Assembly: GCA_021014325.1 (NCBI GenBank) | Contig: CM037474.1 | Location: forward strand, 23,368,488 to 23,432,487 | Length of the DNA: 64,000 bases | DNA from: Plazaster borealis | Lineage: Eukaryota; Echinodermata; Asteroidea; Forcipulatida; Labidiasteridae | Direction of reading: 5' to 3' | Shown: positions 14,801 to 26,800 of the stretch, piece by piece | Position numbering within the stretch: position 1 is the first letter of the stretch | Layout: each line of letters opens with the position of its first letter | Position numbers and translations under genes: made by a program | The notes under the pieces: generated by a model | Told to the model about the DNA's origin: nothing | The model's database searches: none | The model's input: only the letters and a program-made list of their open reading frames with translations

Positions 14801-17800
14801 TTATGTGATTCTTTATTTTCCTGTTGGATTTCCAATGGATTGTTTCATGCAAGAGGGGGTGGTTCGTTTTATGTGATGGCCAATCACAGGCTTGTAGCTT
14901 TGACCTCCACAGTGAGGTATTTGACCCGAACTTGGATGATGCATAATAACGTGGCGTGATTTACACGTGTGTTGGTACAAGCAGCTGTGTGATTGATGTC
15001 ACAGCGAGGAGTTGCTAGGCCAACCAAGAACCAATGAGAATACGTTTTTTAGTTGCATTAGCATAATGAGCTCCACCTTGAATTTTTGCAATAACTGAAG
15101 GATTAAGGCAACATGACGAATACTCATACTACATACATGAGAAAATAGAATTAGCTGTTGCAAACTGGTTATTCAACCAAATGCAAAATTAGTTAGTGGT
15201 CTGATGTTTTGACCCTAGGAGAGTTTTTCTCGTGAAAGATTCTGCTAGGGTTGAAACGTCAGGCCACTAACTAATTTTTACACTACATACATGTCATGTT
15301 TCCACAACACACGCATGTGGTTGTACATACATTAAGGTTATAGTTTGCGTGTACATTAAGAGAGTATATAGATCCACGCACTATTAAAGGGGGGCAAAAT
15401 GTGAGTAACCGTTTCATCCGACCGGCGCACCTTGCTCAAGGCTACATGCTGCTGGGGTGGGATTCAAACTGGTAACCTTCCATTCTCTATAGAGCAGATG
15501 TCCTAACAGCTAGACTACTGATGAATTCACACCCTGTGGTGAGAGACTAGTTCAAACCGTATAGCTAACTGGTGCAATTATTGAATCGGGGATAAAGAGT
15601 ATTGTGCGTAAAGCACTCGCCTCTCACCACTGTGGCCCTCTTTCAATGTCTGGCTAAGGCCATATGTGAGTAGAGTTGTGCGGTGGCTCTCTCCTAAGCC
15701 ACAAGGTTTTTTCTCCGGGCCCTCTGGTTTTCCTCCTGCCAGAAAAAAACAAACAAATTCAATCTCAGGTTGTGCTCTGTGATGTATATATGGGTCGATG
15801 TGGCTGGCTGCCAAAGGCGACCAGCTCAACATGTTTTTAGCTTCTCAGCTGCGAGCAAGGATGATTAGTCTCCAAAATTATACTTATTATTATTATAAAA
15901 ACAGTCAATGGTTTAAATTACTAAACTCAAACAAGCAGCGAAGCTAGTTACAATTTTAACAAACAAAACAATCCAGGTTATGGCCAGGAAATTCTTGATG
16001 TTTGTTGGTGAGTGTCCAACAAAAGTGAACACACTGTCACCATACTTCACGCGAATTGCGAAAGTGAAGCGAATTCCTTGCGTCACAATTGGAAAACAGC
16101 GGGTACATGATCGTTTGCGTCACGTAATTTGCTTTGCATTTGCTTTCCCATGAAGTATGAACCGGGCTTAAGGTGTGTCAGTCCAACCTAGATTAGTTTG
16201 TAAAGGTTTATCACTATTTTTTTTCTGTTAGGATCACTGGAGAGTATTAATGATGTCTTAACCAGTATGGTCTTTGTGCCTTGGTGTCCACAATGGCCGA
16301 CCCCTCCAAATTGGAACATCCCAGAATCCTCTTGGATGAATCCATCAAGCCTTGATCAGATGTTGAGTGATGATCCGTTGAAACCTGCCATCTGGCCTCA
16401 GTGGTTAGTTACACGAATTTATACACGAATTTATGCACATTAATTATGTTAAAAACATTGAAAAATACAGCAAAGAGCAATTTAAATACAGTAAAGAAAA
16501 AGAAACAGCTGGAGCCCGAAGGATTGCCTAAAAGTAACACAGTTCCTGTCGAGAGGCTCTCCTCTCCAGCTGATCCTAAAAAGAACAACAATAAAATAGA
16601 ATTATAAAAATATAAAAATATGTAAGTATGCTATATAGCAGCAATAAAAGCAAAGACGCAAAAAAATAGACATACAAGGGCATACAAGCAAGGTAAAAAT
16701 TTTGTTGGCATGTCATCGCCGAGCATTCAAGTGCACCGGACTCAAGCCCTGGTGTTTCTGATCAGCAGAGTTTGGGTTTGATTCCCGGTCTGGACACTTG
16801 TGTTCTTATAAGCAAGGCACTTAACCATTATTGCTTCATCCTTTGGATGGGATACAAAGCTGTTGGTCCCATTTGTTCTGTAATGCATGTAAAAGAACCC
16901 AGTGTACTTATCGCAAAGAGAAGGGGTTTACCCTGGTGTTTCTGGCATGGTTGGCACTTCATGCGCACAACGGACCCTGCCACCAGAACTTGAGTCCAGT
17001 GTGCTTGACCACTCAGCCATGACATCACACAGTTTACCTGTAAGATTTAACTAGTATTTATCTCCAGCATACAAAGCCTCAAGTACTACATAACTAATCT
17101 TTTGATTGTATTTCCAAATCCAGGTATCCTCGCTTCTGGTACCCATTCCCGCAAAAGACTTGGACCTGGTGGCCTCGAGTACTCCCTCCATGGTGGGTGA
17201 ATCAGAGCTGCTCTGATTGGACAAGCCGTATCCACGTTGAGACGCAACAAATAACACCAGAGACATGTGATGCAGAGAAGGGGGAGCAAGACTACTCTCC
17301 TTTGTTGGCTGACTACTCTCATTGGTTTGCTGACGTTCATGTCAACACACGCCACTCTGAACCCAAGAGTCTAATCACTGAGTAATGAAGTTTTTCAGGG
17401 CTATCAGGATGGTTTAGTTTGTGTAGAGCTCTTTCCTCGCCTTCCACCTCTAGGACCCCGGTTCGAATCCGGCCGGGGGGCACTATGTGGATTGGGTTTT
17501 CAGTCCCTACGTGATTGCGTTGGTTTTCTCAGAGAATAATTCTCTAGGGTTTTCCTCCCACATCTAAAATTGAAACTTCCTTCCTTGTCTTCTCTTGGCT
17601 AGTATAGTGATTAATTAGTTCGCTTTTCTGAGAATCCTTGGCTTCACAAACAGAAAAAATAAATGATAAAAATAAATGAGACGTATCCCTTTAGAAGGAA
17701 CATTCAGCAATACAAACAGAACTCGGAAAGGAACACCTAATGTTTTAGGAAGAATTACTTATTAAAGGGAAGGTATACGTTTGGTAATCACTTTTAAAAC

Positions 17801-20800
17801 TAATGGCAATAAAAACCTACTTGGTTAGAAGTACAGCAGCTTTCGATAGTATAAAGCATCTTGAGAATCATTTCACTTCGAAGTAATGTGGTTATGGAAA
17901 AAGACAAAGTTTTTATCCCCCAAAATTTGAATCTGAGAAACGTTAGTGTCAGTAACGTTTCTCAAATTGTTTATTTCAATTACGAATTATTTATCCTGCG
18001 TGCACAAACCGCTCCGGATTTTCGGTGATATTTCAAAAATGCGACCACCTTTTGAATTGAAATTTCCCAGGTTAGTTTTATTGTATATTTACATTTATAT
18101 ATAGGAATAGACTAATCAAACGGTTCCAAAAACCAAAGGTATACTTACCCTTTAAACCTGATTTCACTCGACCTTTGATGGGTTTCACAATGCAGAGCTA
18201 AACCAATGACTTTTTACACCAGGCCAGGTAGATCAATCTTCTCAGAGGCTAAACATGTTGATGTTGGGTTACAGTAAACTTTTTCATCAGTCACACGGTT
18301 GGTGTTTCGTTTCTTTGCAGTAACTTGTTCACCTACTTCGCTGACAATGCCCGCTCCTTCTTCATACAAAACCTCTACATCCGATCCAAGGAAGAATTCT
18401 TCCAACTCAGAATAGATCTTGAGGTGGTGGAGAAAGAGGTAAGACATTTCCACTTCTTGATTTGCACAATTTGGGAGCCAACTTTGAAGTAACGACAGGT
18501 AATTTTATGATTGAATTTGTCTCCCCCCCCCAGCTTGCAACTATAAGGAATACAGGCACAAACAGGCCGTCATTCTCTTGCAGTAACGTCGCAGAATGTA
18601 CAGACAAACTACAGAAGATTGAAGTCAGGCTGCGTCAAGGTGTACATGTACAAAACGTCTGTAAGATTACTGTAGAGGTAAGGTACAAGCTCCTTAATCA
18701 TGAAGGGCATGTCTAAGGTGAATAGAAAATGCAATAACTAAACACTAACATCTGAGCATATGAAAATCAACTCGATGCAGGCCTAAAAATAAAAAGATAA
18801 ATTAAGACAAAGTGAATGGATAAAAAAATGGCAGGTTAGAAAATTTAACTTAGTCGTAGGCTATATGAAATAATAACATAAAGTCATATAAAGTAGGAAC
18901 ACATTATACAGGAATAAATTTACAGGGTAGTTCTAAGGTACGAGCCCTGAGAAAGTAGTGAGTTTGAGTTTTTGTTTTCAATCTCTTTGTCTTGGCCGAG
19001 CGGTTAACAGCACCGGACTCAAGTTCTGCTGTTCTGATCAGCAGAAGGTGGGTTCGAGTCCCGTTAATTGCATTAAGACATATTCTGTACTATATACACA
19101 AATAAATACAATGAGGAAGATTATAGAATTTAGATTAAACATGAACACCCCAAGCTGAAGGAGATAAATTTCATTGATCCTATAATTATGGCGTGTCCTG
19201 GCCGAGCGGATAATAACACCGAACTCAAGCTCTGGTGTTTCTGATCAGCAGAGTGTGGGTTCGAATCCCAGTTGTGACACTTGTGTCCTTAAGCAAGACA
19301 CTTAACCACATGCTTCGTCCTTCGGATGGGATGTTAAGCCGTAGGTCCTGTGTGTTGTGTAATGCACATAAAAGAATCCAGTGCACTTATCGAAAAGAGA
19401 AGGGGTTCGCCCCGGTGTTCCTAGTTTGATCGGCAGCATATTGCGCCACAGCACCTTGTAAACCATTACATGGTGCTATGTAAAGGACTTGGTCTCATAC
19501 TTCAAAAACTTAGCTCCACAATACCTTGCAGGAAAATAATGAACGTTAAAAGCGCCTTGAGCGTCACTGAGTGATGGATACGTGCGCTATATAAGAAGCC
19601 ACTATTACTATTATTATTAATTGTGTTAGTGGAATAGAAGGTCGCAGTGAGCTAAATAATCAGTTTGATTAGGCCCTAATAATTGTAAAAGCTTCATTCA
19701 ATATTCCGTTCTTCACAGAAAGTAACCCCTTACATTAGTAAAAATATTGTATAGTTTCTGTAAAGCTTTGTGAAACCGTTCAGTGTAATTCCAAGATTAA
19801 CATTATGGCCATTTTATTTGTTTCCACCCTTTGTTTAGACTACAATGGCCTGGAACCTTAGTTGAAGTTGTTTTTCTTTATTGCATCTGATGAAGTACTT
19901 GTTGCTAAGAAAGATTATTATGCAGATATTTTGACTAGATCCATCATTAAAGTGCTGCAATTTATTTTCCTTTGTGCAATTACCTGACTAAAGCCCTGTT
20001 CATACTTCTTGCGAATGCTTCGAGTGAAGTGAATTTTATGTCACAGCTTTTCGCTGCGAATGTTTTGCAAGAGTTGAGCACAGGGCAACTCTTCCGAATT
20101 GTTTGTTCCGAATTTGTGTTGTCAAAATTCGCATCGCATCCGCATTTGCAGGAAGTATGAACTGGGCTTTACACGGCCACCCACCACTTATTTTATTTGT
20201 TGAAATTTGTGGCAGATCCGCATGTACAATGACAACTCCGAGAGACTATCGGATTATATGATGCTATGGGGTTATAAGTCAGTGTCGGAGTGTGTTAACT
20301 ACCTGCACCATGATACGGCTACTACTATCTTAGCACCTGAGGAACCGGTTATTGTGAGGCAGGGGGAAGCAAACATTCCACTGGGTATAACGTATTCATC
20401 TTTGCGCGTCACGCCATCTGGTAAGAATGTGTCTGCAATGTCTTGTGCCCTTCTCGCTGCAGTTATTATGCACTGTGTATAGCATGTTATTGTCATGGAG
20501 CCTAGTGCAACAGATTCCCCCCCCCCCCACCCTACCCCAAAATACATGTACCCTACCTCCTGCTCAACCACCAAGTTTTTCTAGTAACAATTTATTAAAT
20601 TAAATTCAAAAATAATTTATTGGAAAACATGTATCGCAGTATTAAAAAAACTGAATTGAATCAAAAATTCAATATAAAGATTTTGGGGGAAAATTAGATA
20701 AGTAAAATTTTGATAAAGTAAGTGGATAAAATGGTTTATTGCACAAATCTACATGGATGGCAGTCAACAGACTGTATCCCAGTAGAATTTGGAAATATTT

Positions 20801-23800
20801 AGTAGCAAAAGAAAAAACACCCCTGGAAATCAAACATTGTACATATCATAATCTCACTGTTTTTACGAGTTTCATCTTATTTTTTTTTCTTCATGACAAG
20901 GAATTGGGGGGGTTTTGGTTTTTGCAATAATAGTAGTTTTGTAGTAATAAAAATTTGGTGTTTTTTCACATCACTGTAGGTTTTCAAAAGTGTACTACAT
21001 TGTTTTTGATTTGATTTGGTTTGAATCGGTTTATTAGCAAACATTCCATCGCGTCCAAAGGCCGTATCTCGAAATCTTTAACAATATGAAAAACAGATTA
21101 TTAACAACTAGCAAATACAAAATCAATACAAGAATGCAAATAAATAAACATGAGGTATCAACAGCATGCTTACACAGAAAATCTGAAAAAAAGAGGATGG
21201 GATACGTCTGCAACGATTAGGCCTATGCTCTTATTGGCTAGGAATACTTGTTAGCAGTCAAACTAAGTTAAGGGACTGCGCTCTTTTTGTAGCGCTCTGT
21301 TCTGCATTGAACTTCAGTATACCTACAACTATTGCGCAGTGATCTTTGGTGGAAATCTGCTCGATCTTTGGTGGAAATCTGTTTTGTAGTAATATCCCTT
21401 TGGAATTACATGAAGATTATAAAATACATCTCCTGTCCAGGTATTCTACACTCCAAAATCTATGCCGAGCATGGTCTAGTGAGCGTAACCGCCCAGGATG
21501 GCCTCCGTGTCTACATGGATCACATTGGACAACATGAGCAGATACCAACCTATTTATGTATCGCTGGTCCGGCTGACATGGTCATTTCAGCTCTACTCAG
21601 CGCTACATTCACTCCGTTTAAGAACTTCAAAGGACAGACTTCGGTGAAGGTCGACTATAGGATACCATCGACAGCAGTGAAAGAAACATTTGGATTGGGT
21701 TAGTCTTTTTGTTCAATTAAAGAGGGGCTCCAAGGTCAAATTTGGTCGTGTAATCCACTCATTTTCCAATAGATAGAGTCTTTATGAAAATGGGGGAAAA
21801 CTTAGAAGTCTCTTACCTTATGCTAAAAACAGTGTAAATGCCACTGTGTTTGATACCCTTCAAGTGCAATTTTTGTCAAAATCCAAAAACGTTCGATGAT
21901 GTCCCATTTCAAATAGTCTGTACATTTTTGTATAGAGAAGTTTGAGTTCATTCCTAAATTTTGATTATATTCAATCAAAACAGCATTGGACTTACCCTTC
22001 AAGTGCAATTTTTGTCAAAATCCAAAAACGTTCGATGATGTCCCATTTCAAATAGTCTGTACATTTTTGTATAGAGAAGTTTGAGTTCATTCCTAAATTT
22101 TGATTATATTCAATCAAAACAGCATTGGACTTGACCTTTTGACTCGTGCAAAAAAATTCCTCTTTGTACTGTACAGACCATTTGTTTTTGATGTTCGATG
22201 ATGTCACGTTTCAAACTTTGAAAGAGACTCAGAGTGCATCCCAAAACTGAATTTGACATTGAAGCCCCTTTTTAAAGTTGCGGATGGGAGGGGTGAGCAG
22301 TTGGACACCAGTTTTTATGTTGGAACGTCATGAGCGAATGATGACGATCAAGGCCCTTAAAGGCACTGAACACGTTTGGAAATTGTCAAAGACCAGTGTT
22401 CTCACTTGGTGTATCCCAACATATGCATAAAATAACAAACCTGTGAAAATTTGGGCTCAATTGGTCATCGAAGTTGCAAGAAAATGATGAAAGAAAAAAC
22501 ACCCTTGTTGTACAAATTTGTGTGCTTTCAGATAGGAATAAAAACTTCTTGAAAGAATTTTTTATTATTTTAGTGAGAAATTACCTCTTTCTCAAAAACT
22601 ACGTTACTTCAGAGGGAGTCGTTTCCTACAATGTTTTATACTATTAACAGCTCTCCGTTGCTTGTTACCGAGTAAGTTTTTATGCTATTATTTGTTTTGA
22701 GTCATTACCAAACGTGTACGATACCTTTAAAGGGTGTTTGTAACATTGGTAAGAGTAAAAATACAAATGTTCACAGATTCACTCATAACTTACGTGGTAT
22801 AAAGATCGTTATGATGGGAAACTCCTTTTGAAATATTTTTGCTTTAAATGCTATAGTTTTTGAGAATTGAGTAAAACAATTAGTTTTGATCTCATGAGTC
22901 AAAAACTTGATGTTTGAAAACAGTGAAAACACTTGAGGTTTTTCCCCACTTTTTTTCTGGTGATTACAATGACCAATTGAGCTTAAACTTTCACAGGTTT
23001 GTTGTTTCATGTATATGTTGGGATACACCAAGTGAGGATACTGGTCTTTGACATTTACCAAAAGTATAAACTGCATTTAACACACCGTTATACATAACTT
23101 GTAATCCATTTTTTCTCCCCCATTCTGTTGTTAACCTTTATGTATACATCCCATTGGATCTCTGCCCGTGGTTCTGGAAATTAAAAATTGTAAAATGGTA
23201 ATCTGTGCATAAACGTTAGCTGTTTTAAAAGACTCTCCAAACTAAAAGGGTCTGTATATGCTTTTGGTGATGACTTTGAAAATTTATCACAATAAAAACT
23301 TACTTTGGTAAGAAGTACAGCAGCTTTGGATAGTATAATGCATTTTGAGAAACTTTTCAATTTTAAATACTGCGGTTATGGAAAAAGATATCACTTTTTG
23401 TCCAAAAATGTTTTAATCTGAGAAGCGATACTGCAGTAACGTTTTTCAGATTGTGTATTCCAATTGCAGAAATTCCAATTCTTCCTGCGTGGACATAACT
23501 GCTCAAGAGTTTCGGCAATGTCTCAAAAACGCTACCACCTCTTGAAATGAAGTTTTATGGTATATACCTACAACATATAGGATTGAAACAAACAGTGGGT
23601 TCCAATTACCAAATGTATACAATCCCTGTATACAATAAAGAGCAGAAAATTTTGTCTGAAACATCAAGAAAGAATTTCTCAAGCTTTACTTGGCTTTTTT
23701 GTTTGTACTAAGACGTACCACCGCCAATGAAGCGGTTGACAGTGGATGTTCTAGTTGTGAGTGGTGAGCGCCCATCGTTGCCACTTCTCTTGATGCCAAC

Positions 23801-26800
23801 CAAGGTCTGCATCTCTGAGATTTCTCTCCTCCCTCTTGATATGTTGAGAATTGAGACAAGATACAGGCAGGATGAGGTTGTCACAATTTCACTTAGGTCA
23901 TCCAAAGGACAACTCCTGTTAGAAGAGCAGAGAATACCCGAGATCTGTAAGTAGGACTGTGTCTAAACTAGAATACTTGAGATCTGTAAGTAGGACTTTG
24001 TCTAAACTAGAATACTTTAGATCTGTAAGTAGGACTGTGTCTAAACTAGAATACCCGAGATCTGTAAGTAGAACTGTGTCTGAACTAGAATATCTGAGAT
24101 CTGTAAGTAGGACTGTGTCCAAACTAGAATACCTGAGATCTGTAAGTAGGACTGTGTCTAAACTAGAATACCTGAGATCTGTAAGTAGGACTGTGTCTAA
24201 ACTACATTACTTTAGATCTGTAAGTAGGACTGTGTCTAAACTAGAATACCTGAGATCTGTAAGTAGAACTGTGTCTAAACTAGAATACCTGAGATCTGTA
24301 AGTAGGACTGTGTCTAAACTAAAATACCCGAGATCTGTAAGTAGGACTGTGTCTAAACTAGAATACCTGAGATCTGTAAGTAGGACTGTGTCTAAACTAG
24401 AATACCTGAGATCTGTAAGTAGGACTGTGTCTGAACTAGAATACCCGAGATCTGTAAGTAGAACTGTGTCTGAACTAGAATATCTGAGATCTGTAATTAG
24501 AACTCTGTCTGAACTAGAATACCGGAGATCTGTAAGTAGGACTCTGTCTGAACTAGAATACTTGATATCTGTAAGTAGGACTGTGTCTGAACTAGAATAC
24601 CTGAGATCTGTAAGTAGGACTGTGTCTGAACTAGAATACCTGATATCTGTAAGTAGAACTGTGTCTGAACTAGAATACCCGAGATCTGTAAGTACGACTG
24701 TGTCTGAACTAGAATACCTGAGATTTGTAAGTAGGACTGTGTCTGAACTAGAATACCTGATATCTGTAAGTAGGACTGTTTTTAACTAGAATACCTGAGA
24801 ATTGTAAGTAGGACTGTGTCTAAACTAGAATACCTGAGATCTGTAAGTAGGACTGTGTCTAAATTAGAATACCTGAGATCTGTAAGTAGGACTGTGTCCA
24901 AACTAGAATACCTGTGATCTGAGAAATTCATTATATTTTGCAGCAATATTTTCATGTCATTGTCTTTATGAAATTTGGACCGTTTGAGTTTCAATTCTGC
25001 CATAAAAGTGGCCCTTGTCACTTTTGTGACCTTGAAATAGGTCATCAAACAAGTTCCTTGACTCGTTTCTTCATAGACGATTGTCCAGCCCCGAGCTCCA
25101 ACCTTGAAGATGAAGAATCACTGTGCACTGAGGAGTGTAGTTACCACACAGCTTGCCCTGGTACTAAGATGTGCTGTTACCAAGGATGCAGCAGAGTCTG
25201 TATGGAATCCCAAATGGGTGAGTATTGCGAGGAAATGAAAAGCAATTTAGGGTACAAGGTTTGCTGGAAAATGTTCATAGTTGCAAGAAATGAACAAGAA
25301 GGGGAGTGTATCTATTGCTGTAATAATAAATAATAATGAACACTTGTAATGTCGGTATCCGTCAGGCATGACGCTCATGGGGCATTCAACAATAAAAAAC
25401 AATAAAACAGAATAACAAGTACAGAAAAGATGAGTTTTGAGTGACGATTTGAAAGTTGACAGGGATTCTAGTTGGCGCAAGTATTGAGGAGGATTGTTCC
25501 AAAGTTCAGGTGCATCACAGTATGAAGTGAACCCTCCTACTCTCTTACCATTCAAAATCATCCACTGTGGGTTTTTGAATGCTAGATAAACTATTTCAGC
25601 CTGCAATATGATATAATGTGGTGAATGCATCTACATAGTATACAGTCAAACCTCCTACTGTCTGACCAGTCATTATCATGTGATAATCAGAGTTTACATT
25701 ATACACCTGCACTCGCCACGCTAGCACCCTTTGTTGGCAAATGGCACCATATATATTATAAGTTATCACACAAGCGCGAGTGGTATACGGAAAAATATAG
25801 CGCTTCTGCATCCCATATCCACCGAGGCCGAAGGCCGAGTTGGAAATGGGACGCAGACGCGCTATATTTTTCTGTATTCCACGAGCGCGCGTGTGATAAC
25901 GTATTTATCTTCAAGCAAACTTGATGCGCAGTTAGAACACACAATACGCAGGGTGTGATATTGGCCGTGCAATATAAGTTTATATCACACTCCTTGTTGC
26001 TATGGATCGACCAATCAGAATCGAATATTCAATTTTTCAATTCAATTCAACTCAACATTTATTTCCAAATTGCAACACTCCTTGTTGCTATGGATCGACT
26101 AATCAGAATCGAATATTCAATTTTTCAATTCAATTCAACTCAACATTTATTTCCAAATTGCAAAATGTACATACAAGTAATAATAACGAAGGTGTGTTGA
26201 ACAAAATATGTCTAAAGAACTACTAGAATAATAATTAGAGGGAACACAATGAAACGGAGGCAAATATGGAGGCATATTCAAAAGACAAAGTCTTGTATAG
26301 AAATGCCTTGTAAAACAACATACTGGGCTTCGGAACGGAAGTTAAGTGACAAAAAAACAAACAGACAGAGACGAAACAGGACAAACAAACAAACAAAGCA
26401 AATTTGACTAGCTGGACGGAGCAAAAAGGCAAATCATAAAACTAGAATCTTGTAGAGGTGAAGGATGAAAAGAGAAGAAGCTACTCAAGGTAGTTAGAGA
26501 CAAGATGTTTTTTGTAAGTTCTTAAAACAACCCACAGATGACCCTGACTTAATCTTGCCATCAATACTATTCCAAAGACGAGGTCCGTAAAATCTAAGGG
26601 TATTCAGAGAATAGGTGGTGCGTGCAAATGGTAGAAAGATATTGCGCTTTGATCTGGTGTTATGACTGTGAATGGGTTGAAATGCAGAAAAATAAGAGGA
26701 CAACACTAAAGGAAGGAGGTTGTGAATGTGCTTGTACATAAAAATCCCTGTGTGGAGTTTGTTAATATCAGAGATTGTTAGAGTGCGCAGCGAAGCGAAA

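Noticed and set aside
23959..24789. 276-codon open frame with a 13-residue repeat
   Set aside because: Produced by a 39-bp minisatellite whose length is a multiple of three; it lies in an intron of gene 1 and has no start context or other codons.
23931..24925. CRISPR-like array
   Set aside because: Units are contiguous, with no unique spacers, and the DNA is from an animal nucleus.
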